Source: Niebla homalea (taxonomy: Eukaryota > Ascomycota > Lecanoromycetes > Lecanorales > Ramalinaceae). Taken from it: a stretch of DNA of 64,000 nt. The translations under genes were made by a program, and so were the position numbers. Below the pieces are notes generated by a model that searched no databases, was not told the origin of the DNA, and saw nothing but the letters and a program-made list of their open reading frames with translations. The stretch spans positions 372,001 through 436,000 of the forward strand of contig JAHGAU010000032.1 of NCBI GenBank assembly GCA_019925105.1. Reading direction: 5' to 3'. Of this stretch, positions 32,747-42,943 are shown piece after piece. The stretch's first letter is position 1; every line of letters begins with the position of its first letter.

Positions 32747-33808
32747 GAGTCGCGTGGTGAAAAAGTCATCAGTCAAAGCAATAGGCTCTAATATGCATTT
32801 TACTAGAGCATGCCATTTCTTGGGCAGAAGACGAAGTATTCATCCCATCTAGACTAGCTCATCCAGTAGTCTGTGTGTTTAGATTGCGTGGAAAAAATTC
32901 TGCAGTGAATAAATCGACCCATTATTTTCCCCGAATCCCTCTCCCGGATGGATGGGGAAAAGCCCAGAGATCCTACCTTGGTATCAACCATGCCGCACCG
33001 CCGTCTCTCTTTTTCCCCAGAAAGGTTCCCCCTAGTATTGCTTATAACCCAGCACTGCCCCAGTGAGTCCCACGGAGATGTGTAGAGAAACGGATTTTTG
33101 CGGTTTTTGTTTACACGAACGAGATGATCATGATGGTTCCGTGACAACCAATTTGCGTTTCTCGGGTTATCCAAGCGGTGTGAAAGAGCGTCTCTCTCTC
33201 TCTCCCCCGTTCAGGGGCGAGAATGGGTTGGGGATTATGAGATGCAGAGAGAGAGAGAGAGAGATAAAGCATGTCCTTTCGGTTCGGTTCTGTTCTTCTC
33301 TTGCAAGTTGAGCGCGGTGGTTGCGGTGGTGGTGTAGGAGGAGTCCCCAAGTCTAAATAATAATGTAGAGAAAGTGACGATGTCGTCCAGACGACATGCC
33401 AGTGCAGTGCGGAGATGGTGCGGATTGAGATTTTCTTTCTCTCATTCTTCTTCTTCTTTTTTCTGGAGTGGTGGTGTGGCTACCAGAGAACCCCACCCCC
33501 CTCATGTATTACCTCAGAAGCTTGAATGCATGGAAAGGAAATCCTGATGAGGTTTGTTGAAAGGGTATAAAGAGTCAGACACACACACATACGCACACAG
33601 GGAGAAACCCGCTCCGTGTGTGCAATCCCCCCATATTTTTGGCCACATGCACACCCCCAGCGCACAGCTACCATCAACCCATCGTTCGCAGCAGCAGAAG
33701 CAGAAGAAGAAATGGTGTCCCAGCCACAAATCCTTTCTTTCTTTCACTCCCCAGCCCCAACCAAAGCCTAGGTCGGACACTGACTGATATTATTGTTGTG
33801 GAGGAGCG
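32747..33808. other. Intergenic with dinucleotide repeats
   Basis: 3' flanks of two convergent genes. No gene recognised. It carries the TC/GA repeat pair listed separately and CT-rich stretches near 33430-33460. Confidence 0.45.
33191..33264. repeat. (TC)n ... (GA)n inverted dinucleotide repeats
   Basis: A TC run at 33191-33204 and a GA run at about 33246-33264, separated by ~41 nt, are complementary and could fold into a hairpin. Confidence 0.8.
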
Positions 33809-34216
33809 TCACATCATCCCACACCCGCCTCTGGCCCCCAAAGCCGACCCACTGACCGCTTTCCTCCCGCCTGCTGCTGCCGCTGAAGAGGAGGCACACA
33901 CGTTCTTGTAGCTCCAATCGAAATCGATGCACTGGCGTTTCAGGCCCTTCTTCCTGCGGTCCTGGCCTTCTTCGTGCTTCGTCTTCACGGTGGGAGGCTG
34001 GGTAGTAGGGTATTGGCCGGGTTTCTTGCTGCGGGGTGTGTGGTCCAAGAGGGAAGCTTTGTCCGAGGAGGCGGTGGAGGATAGAGACGAGAGGGAGCTG
34101 GTGCTGGACACGGATCTGGGGGAAGTGGTGGAGGGCCAGGATTTGGGGTGGCGGTTGGTGTCGGTGGAAAGTTTGGTGGAGTTGGTGGATGTGGAATCGG
34201 TGGGGGAGTGGGGCAT
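33809..34216 (-). CDS. Small Ser/Thr-rich protein, unknown function
   Basis: Single exon, 135 aa. The N-terminal ~75 residues are Ser/Thr/Pro-rich (TSTNSTKLSTDTNRHPKSW, SSTSSLSSLSSTASSDKASLLD). Then PGQYPTTQPPTVKTKHEEGQDRRKKGLKRQCIDFDWSYKNV forms a compact basic block resembling a short conserved motif. The tail is Ala/Gly-rich. The composition is non-random and unlike the overlapping frames, so I take it as the real gene rather than the longer frame 33768-34286, which is His/Gln/Pro-rich and motif-free. No signal peptide or membrane segment. Many phosphorylatable Ser suggest a regulatory protein, which is inference. Family not recognised. Confidence 0.5.
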   Translation of the reverse strand: MPHSPTDSTSTNSTKLSTDTNRHPKSWPSTTSPRSVSSTSSLSSLSSTASSDKASLLDHTPRSKKPGQYPTTQPPTVKTKHEEGQDRRKKGLKRQCIDFDWSYKNVCASSSAAAAGGRKAVSGSALGARGGCGMM

Positions 34217-35116
34217 TGTGCCTTGGTTGAGTGGGCAGATATTGATATGTGATGTGGAAGGAGGTATAGTGACCTAGAGTCTTCAATGTGAGGTTGTGAG
34301 GGATATGATGCTTGCAGAGATACGCAGTATGGTGCTTGTAGATGTGCAGATGAAATGCTCGTAGAGGTGCTGAGATGTGTGCCTTAGATATAGGAGATTA
34401 CTATATGTTGAATCAGTCTGGGGAAGCAACAAGGCCAGGGAAAAACACCGTCTCAGCTGGGACTGACATGTTAAGACTTGATCGTTTTTCACTGGATAAA
34501 GAGATGTTGGAGAACGTGAAAACTGAGAGACCTTTGCTGAACGAGATGCTGTTCCAAACCTGCTGGAAGTAGCGATGCTAGCCAAAAGATTGAGTGGGTA
34601 AATGAGATGTGAGTGCTGATGTCCAGAAAGAAAAGATGCTCGCAGGCTGATGTAAGAAAGATCAAGGAGTGTAGAGATAAAGAGAGTGTAAGAGGGAATG
34701 TATAAGGAAATGAAGTGTGAGAGTAATAGTCAAAGATGAGGAAATAGATCTTGCATAGAGGTAGCGGTCAAAGCGTACATGGGTAGCAAAAACAACTGTT
34801 CAAGACAGGAAAGAGAAGTGATGAGAGCATTTTCAATATCTGAGCATTGGTAGCTCGCACACCCAAGAGTTGAGTACTTGAAAGGGATAAATGCGATTCA
34901 GACAGGTCTGACGTGAATTTCAGGAGCCATGGGATACCCAGTGTCCTACACGGTTTCTTTGCTCAGAAGGGGCATGCAAGTCCCTTGATATGTCCTTTTC
35001 AGATTCCGACTCCTGGAGTCCGTTTGGCCGTACTCATACAAGTCGTGTATCTCCGCCTTTGTTTGCGTACCTCACCTTCCTCTGTACGTGCAATTGCACG
35101 GTCTTTCACCATTCCG
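34217..35116. other. Intergenic, nothing recognised
   Basis: A/G-rich on the plus strand, with many short direct similarities (GAGATGT, GTGTGAGAG) but no clear repeat unit and no gene. Confidence 0.45.
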
Positions 35117-35769
35117 TCATTGACTTCCGTTGTGACCGACAGGTTTTCGATATCCGGTCGATCCTCGTCTTGGTACTTCTTGCTCTGCTGAAGCTGAGCT
35201 CGCACCTGGACCCCACCTTTCTCTCGTGCTTGGGGTCAACTGATCGTAACCAGGTGCTGCCCGATGTGACATCTGAGAAGCTAGAGGGCTGGAGCCCGAG
35301 GCAGGAGGCTGCAATGAACCGTTGTCTGACGCGTTGAATGTATCGCCGAACCCTGGTTGCTGATACGGAGGATTCCTGCCATTATTCCTGCCTACGGGAG
35401 AGCTATTCCTCGATACCTTCTCTTTCAGCCGATTCTCGGTTTCCTTCAGTCTTGCTTCAAGAGCTTCGAGCTCCTTGGTCTGCGAGTCGACATCCTTCTT
35501 TCTATGTCACATCAGCCACAGTGAAGTGCAACCGGTTGGGTACTACGCGGGCGTGCATTGTAGGTGCTCGGGGGAACATACTTCTGCTCGACTGACTGGG
35601 TCAGCCCATCGAGGTTGTTGTCTATAGCAAAGACATCGTGAAGAGAAGCAGAGAAATTGCGAGCAATGGTACTAGACTTCCTGTCAGATCTCGAGTCTCG
35701 GTTACCTGAGGCGTCTCACGACTGAGGCCTCCCATTTGGCTTCCAATCGCCATCACCTCCTTCTGCCAT
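35117..35769 (-). CDS. Coiled-coil protein of unknown function, three exons
   Basis: Exons 35769-35757 (13 coding nt), 35705-35582 and 35501-35117 give 173 aa. Introns are 51 and 80 nt; the first runs from GTGATG to CCTCAG, the second from GTATGT to ACATAG. Without the first intron a TGA interrupts the frame. Splicing gives MAEGGNRDSRSDRKSSTIAR, then NFSASLHDVFAIDNNLDGLTQSVEQ, then a coiled coil (KELEALEARLKETENRLKEK, ~residues 52-73) and a Ser/Pro/Gly-rich tail rich in Gln and Asn. No membrane or targeting signal. The heptad-type pattern, frame rescue by both introns and natural composition support a real gene. Family not recognised; a role in a small coiled-coil complex is possible. It is divergent from the bromodomain gene across ~690 bp. 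Confidence 0.65.
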
Positions 35770-36458
35770 AGTGTCTGACCAGCTTGCAAGTGGTGCAAGC
35801 TCTAGATCAGTAAGCGCAGGTGATGTAATTAAGGTCACCCGCTACAATGTAAATTGCACAGCTGAGCTCTATCGGTGGTTGTGAGCTTCGAGAGTCGCGT
35901 ATAAAGGGTGAAAGCAGGAGGCTAGTGGACCGTCATGTGAAAAGTAATAGAATCATCGCTGGCGCAGACCCAAAAATCAAATCCAAAAAGATCGAGAAGG
36001 CGCCAAGAGCCTCTAATGTTGAGCCGCCCTTGTTGCTATCGATGCTGCCTCTATGACGGAGGAGCGGTGATAGATGATGCGAGCGCAATTGAAGTGCGGA
36101 ATAGTTCGATTTAGAACCTAGAAGCTCCCCGGATTTGGTGGGATGGTTTGCAAGTGGATTTACTGGTATCTTATATCCGGTGATTTTAATTCTTATATCC
36201 GGTCATAGATCGCATTTTTGCCTTACTCTTGCACAATACCAAAAGCCTCAAAGGCCAAAGAAACCCCCATCACACTTGCGCAGCTATAGCGCGCATAGTA
36301 TATGGCCTCTCTATCATTGTCTGAGGATCGAAACACCATTCAAGAATTTATCTAAGTCCCAGAGCACCCTGTAGCGGGTCAAAAGAGAACAACATCCGTC
36401 AACCTCAATTTGACGAATCAGGATACGCCAGAAGTGGCGAGGTGGAGCATGGATTGGA
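35770..36458. other. Shared divergent upstream region (coiled-coil / bromodomain genes)
   Basis: Promoter interval for both flanking genes. No separate gene recognised. The 13-nt first exon of the coiled-coil gene means its leader occupies the left part. Confidence 0.45.
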
Positions 36459-39167
36459 ATGGCACCTATTCGTCACACTCCGCTAGAAAGCTTCCTGTTG
36501 CTCCAAACCCTTCAACTCGATGACAAAGGTCCTTCCTCGCCACGTTTCGAGCGCGCTTCAAGTTCGTTGAAAAGCAACACACTGCTTCTCGACCATGGCC
36601 AAGAGGTCATCAATCGCCTCAACCCAGCCTCTCTAAAGGATCTTTATATAAGTCTTTTGGATGAACAAGCAAAGCTTGAAAGAGAGAAGCCGTCGACTTC
36701 ACCACCGCCTAGCGATGGAAATCCCAGAAAGAGGAAGCTGTCAAATCCATCCGTGTGTACGATAGATGAAGCATCTCAGTACACATACCTGCTGCCTCGT
36801 CTACTAGATCGCCTATACCTGCAGTACCGAGACCAAGCAATAAAGTCGATCGAGGATGAGGAGCGTCAGTATCGATCGCTGCAACGAGAGATCCAGGCAT
36901 TGGAGCAACACACCAGCGATGCACGAGCTGCAAGACCTGGATCTCAGGGCGTCCCACCAATCTCAGCTCTCTTGCGTGAGACAGAAGATGTCGCTGCACC
37001 ACAGCGGCCTTCAGTGCTGCCACCGTCTGCGGAGACCTTCACCAACGGCTCACACCGGAACGAAGTCAATGTACCATTCCATGAATCCAGAAACCTGCAC
37101 GCCGAGATCTACAAGCCCCTTCAATCTGGACATGCTGAAAATGGCGCGCCCTTGCTCCCCCCGCCTGCTCCACACCCTCAACCGTATCCCTTGCCACCTC
37201 CGGCCATCGACAGGAGGAAGTCGACCCAGAACCATGCGCCATCCCAAAGTCCTCGCCTGAACCAGCCATCGCTCCCTCCGTCAGACCGACAATCAGCCTC
37301 ACCCATCATTCTACCACCTCCCAAGGGCATGTTGCATGCCGTCTCTCCGCCTGCCGATAATCGGGTAAAACAAAGTAGACCACCCACCATGCCATCACCT
37401 CAACAAGCACAGTATCCCACGCCTCGGCAACAGGCGGACCAGCATCCATCAAACAGACACGCTCCACAGCCTTACCCGGCATACTATGATAGTCGATACT
37501 CATACCCTGGCTACGGCCAGAATCCCGTTCCCATATACCATCCACATAGTGGACACATGCAGCCTTACCATGCGCCGGCATCCCATGGACCTCCATACGC
37601 TACCAGCCCATATCAATCACCTGCGCCTGCTCAACACTCTACATACTATTCCACGCCTACCCAGTACTCACATATGCCACCATATGCACCACCGCACCAA
37701 CCGTACACTGATATGAGGACTCCCGTAAACCAATCATCTGCCGCACAGTCCTTTTCAAAACCGTCGCCCGTCTCCACCAGCAAATCGTCTACAAGATGGA
37801 AGAACACAGATCCGTCCAAGTTACCGTATCCTCCCAAGTCGCCTATCAGGCCCTCTTCGAGGGACGTCAGTCCGCTCAGTGATGCTGGCTCAGATGCGGA
37901 GCCGGATCAAGCTACTTCCCCCAAAACCGGAGAGGAAGCGTCAAGTCCTGCGCGGCCAGCGACTGAGGAGCTTGCAACTTCTGTGCGGGGCAGGAGAGGC
38001 TCAAGAGCTCGTGGTGGCCGATCCCGTGGGGTTGGAGCTCGAGGTCGCGGGGGTAGGGCTGGAAGCGTAGGATCATCCACGGTAGCAGATTCTTCACGCA
38101 GAAGCCACTCTATCGTAGAGTCACCATCGGCATCCGGCAATATCAAGCCTGAGCCGTCTGGTGCGTCGGCCCGTGATGATTCGGCATCAGTCGTATCTGT
38201 TGAAGAAACAACTCGAAAGTCCACCCGGCCACGTCGAGAAACTTTACGTAGCCTTGATGCCGACCCTCCTCGCATCAACAACAAGCGCAAGCGAGATGAA
38301 GATCTGACATCGACACCTAGAGGTAAGGCAATAGAGCAGCCCGGCTCGCACTCGCCTCCAGCCACTCCCCGTCGGCAACCCGCCCGCAAACCAGGGCACA
38401 TTCTGGCAACCCGCCATTTTGCAAGAATAACACTGCCTCTGATGAATGAAATCACGTCTCACCGCCTGGCCTCACTTTTCGCGAAACCGCTAACAGAGCG
38501 TGACGCCCCCGGCTACAAGGATCTCATCCGGCGCCCTCAGGATTTGAAGTCTATCAGAGCTGCAATCAACGCAGGTGGACGGGCCTTGAACGCTTACCTG
38601 GAAGAATCAGGTGACGCTGCCGGTGAGGCTCGGGAAGTGTGGGTTCCCGAAAACGAGGACATGATGCCTCCCAAAGGCATAGTCAATGCATCTCAATTCG
38701 AGAAGGAGCTCAGCCGTATCTTCGCCAATGCAGTCATGTTCAATCCTGACGTGGCTGAGAATCGAGGCCTGGGTCCAGCTTTCCGCACACGAAGTGCTCG
38801 ACAGCGTCTAGCACGTGAAGGTGGCGCTGCTAATCCAGAAAATGAATTTGAGGAAGGCGAAGAGGATGCGGATGTACATAATAAATCCTTTGAGATTGGC
38901 GTCGCTGCTCCCATGGAGGGCGATGTAGTTGAGGAGACGAGGGAAGTGGCTCGGGATGTACAGGAGAGCTTTACTGCCTGGCGGGCGGTGGAGAAAGCTG
39001 CTAATAACGAAGCAGCGGGCGGTGGAGATAGTCCTCCTACGAAATCAGAGGAAGGAGATGTGCCGGATGACGAAGAGGAAGAGAGGGCGAGAGAGAGCAT
39101 GGAAGAGGAGCAAAGCCCTGCTGATGGTGAAGCAGAGCGAAGACCAAAGCGGTCGAGACGGAAATAA
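36459..39167 (+). CDS. Bromodomain protein, Brd8/Bdc1-like, candidate NuA4 acetyltransferase subunit
   Basis: Single exon, 902 aa. The N-terminal ~140 residues are a helical region (LNPASLKDLYISLLDEQAKLERE; LLPRLLDRLYLQYRDQAIKSIEDEERQYRSLQREIQALEQ) resembling the start of fungal Brd8-type proteins. Residues ~150-630 are low-complexity Pro/Ser/Tyr/His-rich, with an RGRRGSRARGGRSRG basic patch at ~510. A divergent bromodomain spans ~645-770: HFARITLPLMNEITSHRLASLFAKPLTERDAPGYKDLIRRPQDLKSIRAAI, then FEKELSRIFANAVMFNPDV, keeping the PDL..I and N of acetyl-lysine readers in modified form. The acidic Glu-rich C-terminus ends in KRSRRK. A single bromodomain after a long disordered region fits S. pombe Bdc1/human BRD8 in NuA4. 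This is family-level inference; another nuclear reader is possible. Confidence 0.72.
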   Translation: MAPIRHTPLESFLLLQTLQLDDKGPSSPRFERASSSLKSNTLLLDHGQEVINRLNPASLKDLYISLLDEQAKLEREKPSTSPPPSDGNPRKRKLSNPSVCTIDEASQYTYLLPRLLDRLYLQYRDQAIKSIEDEERQYRSLQREIQALEQHTSDARAARPGSQGVPPISALLRETEDVAAPQRPSVLPPSAETFTNGSHRNEVNVPFHESRNLHAEIYKPLQSGHAENGAPLLPPPAPHPQPYPLPPPAIDRRKSTQNHAPSQSPRLNQPSLPPSDRQSASPIILPPPKGMLHAVSPPADNRVKQSRPPTMPSPQQAQYPTPRQQADQHPSNRHAPQPYPAYYDSRYSYPGYGQNPVPIYHPHSGHMQPYHAPASHGPPYATSPYQSPAPAQHSTYYSTPTQYSHMPPYAPPHQPYTDMRTPVNQSSAAQSFSKPSPVSTSKSSTRWKNTDPSKLPYPPKSPIRPSSRDVSPLSDAGSDAEPDQATSPKTGEEASSPARPATEELATSVRGRRGSRARGGRSRGVGARGRGGRAGSVGSSTVADSSRRSHSIVESPSASGNIKPEPSGASARDDSASVVSVEETTRKSTRPRRETLRSLDADPPRINNKRKRDEDLTSTPRGKAIEQPGSHSPPATPRRQPARKPGHILATRHFARITLPLMNEITSHRLASLFAKPLTERDAPGYKDLIRRPQDLKSIRAAINAGGRALNAYLEESGDAAGEAREVWVPENEDMMPPKGIVNASQFEKELSRIFANAVMFNPDVAENRGLGPAFRTRSARQRLAREGGAANPENEFEEGEEDADVHNKSFEIGVAAPMEGDVVEETREVARDVQESFTAWRAVEKAANNEAAGGGDSPPTKSEEGDVPDDEEEERARESMEEEQSPADGEAERRPKRSRRK

Positions 39168-39263
39168 TAATCATCACTCAGATATCATTTCTGCAATAAT
39201 AGGAGTGACTTTCGAGGTGGATAAGTACTGCTGCTACCTCTACCCCTTTTCCAGCTTTCAGCC

Positions 39264-40340
39264 TCATATTTTCTGTCTTACCGGCAAATCAAGTTCCACC
39301 ATCCACATCTTCTGCACCGGCTTATACTCCACATCCATCACACTCGCATTCACAAACACTGTCTCCTCTCCCCACCTCAATCCCCCATCCCTCCCTCCCT
39401 CCCTGAGATCCAACCTCACAAACCCCCCCTCCGCACTCTCCTCCCCACCCATCCTCATGACTCCTCCCCCACCGTCACTACCACCCCAACTAACCCTCTC
39501 CGCGCCCCACCCCTCATGAATATGTCCAAAAACATGCACCCGCGGCCGACACCTCTCCACCGCCCTCCTCAAATGCTCACACCCCACCCTTCCCCCCCCA
39601 GCAACCTGATCCAGCACGCCCCCGGGCGGGCCATGCGTGACCATGACATCCACGCCCGGCCAATCCGGCACCACCGCCACCGGATGATTCTCCGCCCCAC
39701 CGCCGCCGCCGCCGCCGCCGGGGTTGAAGCGATCGACGTGCCGCGGATACGCGAACGCCCAGTCCTGGAATGCCGGGGTGAGCGGGGAAGCGTAGATGGT
39801 CACGGTCGCGCCGTTGGGGAGGTGGATTTCGTGGATGCCGCCTTCGTTGGGGAGGATGTGTAGGTTCTTGGTGGTTGGCCAGGCCGGGTGGGTGGTGGTG
39901 GTGAGGAGTTGCCTGATCGTCTTTATGACTCAATTTCCTTGTTTCTATCAAGGGGTGGGGTTGCGTGTGGCAACGCTGGATGCATGCATGGATGGATGAA
40001 TCGGTCAGTGTTGGGGGGTGGGCTTTCTCGTGGTACTTACCTCACCACCATGACCCTCCCGTCCTTCCGGCCTGCTGTGGAAACGTGACCAGTTGTCGGC
40101 GTAAAAGGCCTGGTCCAGGGTGATGTCGTGGTTCCCCGGTATCACCACCTTCACCCCGGCTGGCGCGTCGGCGATGCACGATAATTGCGAAGATAGAGAG
40201 GCGATATCGCCGGTCATGGTCAGATCACCTGAGTGGATCAGGAGGTCGGCGGGGGGCAGCGGGTGGGGGAGCGGGAGGGCGTTGTGGGTGTCTGAGAGGA
40301 GGAGGAGGCGGGTGGGTATGGTTTTTGGGGGGGGAGGCAT
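39264..40340 (-). CDS. Calcineurin-like metallophosphoesterase
   Basis: Exons 40340-40046 and 39928-39264 give 319 aa; the 117-nt intron uses donor GTGAGG and acceptor TTGAG and keeps the frame (GREGHG/VIKTIRQLL). Metal-binding motifs occur in the right order: LLLSDTHNA (~13-21), LIHSGDLT (~34-41), IPGNHDITLDQ (~66-76), then DVMVTHGPP and VHVFGHIHEGWG in exon 2. These are the five blocks of the MPPED/calcineurin-like superfamily, so the active site looks complete. Substrate unknown; fungal relatives are uncharacterised phosphoesterases. A (CCG)n run inside exon 2 produces eight consecutive Gly, a likely surface loop. Another donor (GTAAGT, 5 nt further) looks stronger but breaks the frame with the visible acceptors. 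No targeting signal. Confidence 0.85.
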
Positions 40341-41054
40341 GGTGGGGTGGGAAGAAAAGGGATGGGGAGGGGAGGCAATCGGGTTTTTTGATGGGGTGGA
40401 AAGGGGAAAGGAAGGGAATGGGGAATTGCAATACGTAGGCGAAGGGGTTGCTTGTGGTTATGAGTGATTGAGTAGCTGTGGAAGGGGTGGCATGATGATA
40501 TTTGTTTGATGTATCAAATGAGAATCACAATTTGGCTGCCCATGTTGTGCACGTCTGGAGGATCTTGATCTCGATGAGGAGATGGGATAGGCGATTTCCG
40601 CCCCACCCCTCCAGTGTGTTTCCGGCTTTTCGAGGAGGGGCCGGTGGGGAGCGTGCGAGCCAAGGGCCCGCTCCTCCAGAAGGTTTCTGCGCATAGGGTT
40701 GGCCGGGTTTCGCCAGTCCATCCACTGGACAACTTGTCTAAGATACGTTTACACCGAATGCTACTCCGTACTTTCCGTGGAGACTGAAGAAAGACATCCC
40801 AATGCAAGCAGTAAAAGCTTGACGACCTTGTGATATTATGGGGATTGAAGTGCCAAATGCGCAATGTAAAACACGAGAAGAGAGAGTAGCAAGAGCATCT
40901 AGGAAGAGCGAAGAACCTGAGAGCGCAACTCATAGCTGCGAGATTTCAATTATTTCTAATTGTGAGATTCCCGAGTGCTAGGGAAATTGGCTTGCCCTGT
41001 AATCAGTTGACCCATGACATTTTTGCCCCTGGTTCATCCCAATAATGGAGCTTT
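40341..41054. other. Intergenic, nothing recognised
   Basis: Upstream of the phosphoesterase and 3' of eS8. GC-rich block at 40600-40720. CTACTCCGTACTTTCCG near 40760 resembles a motif seen at 8574. No gene. Confidence 0.4.
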
Positions 41055-41727
41055 CTACTTCCTGATGGCCCTCATGTAGAATGCCAACTCATCGCCCTCG
41101 AGAATGTACCCGTCGCACCGCCCCGATTGACCTGGTCGACTACTCACCACCGCCAACAACCTACTAGCTTCAAACTGTCTCTCCAACGCCGGATCAACCT
41201 TACTCGTCGCGGCCACCCTAGCCTGCTGCTTCTTCTCCACGCTCTTGCTCTTCTTCACTTCCTCTTCCTCCTTCTTAGCCTGTCTCCTCCTCCCCAACGA
41301 AGTGCCATAGTGTGCCTCGAACCATTGCCTGAAGGGCGTGGCATCGACTTGGACAACAGCGGATTTCGTAAGGGTGTTGGTGCGGACAAGCTCATTGTTG
41401 GACGGATGGAAGGACACGCTGATGACGCGGACCTTGCGGGTCACGCTCTCAGAACCCCAGGAGAAATTGCCGGAGTCGAGGCGGAGGGCACGGAATTTGT
41501 GGGAGCCGCCGCGGACGCGGACCATGTGGATGCGCTTGTTGCCGATACGGGTATTGGCTGGTTGACGGCCCTTCTCGAAGGCTCTAAAAGTGAGAAGTGA
41601 GTATACAGGGTTGGATGGTGTACCAACACTTTGTATGGTAGGTGTTATCGTACCTCTTCTTGCGGTAGTATGCACGCTTTGCCCCAGTCGCGGAGCGCTT
41701 GTGGCGCGAATCTCTTGATATACCCAT
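41055..41727 (-). CDS. RPS8: 40S ribosomal protein eS8
   Basis: Two exons, 41727-41654 and 41583-41055, give 200 aa; the 70-nt intron splits an Arg codon. The product begins [25 protein letters not shown] and continues [38 protein letters not shown] and [15 protein letters not shown], and ends [18 protein letters not shown], matching eS8 along its whole length. It is a structural component of the small subunit in the cytosol. An intron directly after a very short first exon is typical of fungal ribosomal protein genes. Length and motifs are normal. Confidence 0.97.
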
Positions 41728-42943
41728 GATCGCGGTGGTTCAGAGACGACTAAATGGTGGAGAAATTGTCAGCCGTGTCTTTATATCAATAGACATCATG
41801 GAAGACATTTCTATGTGTGGGAGATCGTAGGGTGCAATCAATGTTTCCAAGAGGCCGAGCGCAAATGACGATTGCAGGCGAGGTTGAGGATTGGCCTACC
41901 TGTATGACTTCAGTCGTCCACCAGCGGCCTAAAGGTCAAGATGGAAGTAATGTGGTCTTTGATGGCGGATTTCAGGCTTGTGTGGGGTCAACGTTCTACG
42001 GCCTCATAGAGTGCCCTCTCTCGCTAAGCCCTATGGGATAGTTTACACTAGCCAGCTTTACGTCATGTCGCCAATACTAGCCTCATCGCCTGACTCGCCG
42101 TATCTCTGCAGAAATTTACTCTTTCGAGCCGATGACACATTCCTTTCGACCTTACTGCCTGTCCTGCAAGAGAAACCTGCTGGCTCACCAGCTCTACCTA
42201 TTGACAGAAGACGGGATTCATAGCAGGGAAATCGGTCATTGAGGCGCGAGGAAATAGTGCTTTCAGGAGTTTGTTTTGATCGAGATAGAAGGGTTCACCC
42301 CCCAACCGGACAAACCCCTTGGGGGGTGAACCCTTCTATGACAAGTCGAGCCGGGCGCAAGAGCCAGCTGCATGTAGGAGAAGAATACGGCGTCGTATCA
42401 AACTACCTGCACCGCCCACCCCTAATTGCAAGTAATGCACAACGGCAATTGACTGCTATGCTGCAAGGCGATCTTCGCCACGAAACAGCAGCTTGCATAT
42501 GGTGGTTGAGGGAACTTCCGAATCAGCTGTCTTTTTCCTCTTCATCGGCTTTATCGCCTTCTTCAGGCTATGATGACCTGCATAAGGGCTTTTCCTGCAA
42601 TTCTACTGCAATATTCGCAACTCTTCATTGATTGATAAATTTGTTTCAAGCCTTGCGAGACTACAGTGGTGCTCATGCTTGGGAATAGAATCAGCTAGGG
42701 ATCTTCTCAACTACCAACTTACTCATGACTAGCGCAATGAAGTAGACAACTTGACGCAGGGTGCCACAAGCAGCGTTTGTCAGACCTGGTACGTCACCAG
42801 AAGCAGCGGCAAGGCGGCTGCCACGCTCTGCCCTTAACAGTGTGAGCAGCGCAGCACTGCCCACCGCGAGTGCTGATAATTTGACCTGATGATGTTTATT
42901 GCAATTTTTCCCTTTCTTTGTTTCACGCCTTATTGTGACCACC
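41728..42943. other. Intergenic with a perfect hairpin repeat
   Basis: No convincing gene; the frame at 42239-42631 runs straight through the inverted repeat and has no motif. The eS8 promoter lies at the left end. Confidence 0.45.
42285..42339. repeat. Perfect 21-bp inverted repeat with 13-nt loop
   Basis: Arms at 42285-42305 (starting ATAGAAGGGTTCACC) and 42319-42339 are exact reverse complements. The loop is CCGGACAAACCCC. The arms are GC-rich near the loop and would form a very stable hairpin in DNA or RNA. Confidence 0.95.

Noticed and set aside
33768..34286. 172-codon frame overlapping the small Ser-rich gene
   Set aside because: His/Gln/Pro-rich and motif-free; the overlapping 135-aa frame has more natural composition and a compact basic motif.
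42239..42631. 130-codon plus-strand frame near the hairpin
   Set aside because: It reads straight through the 21-bp inverted repeat and resembles no protein family.
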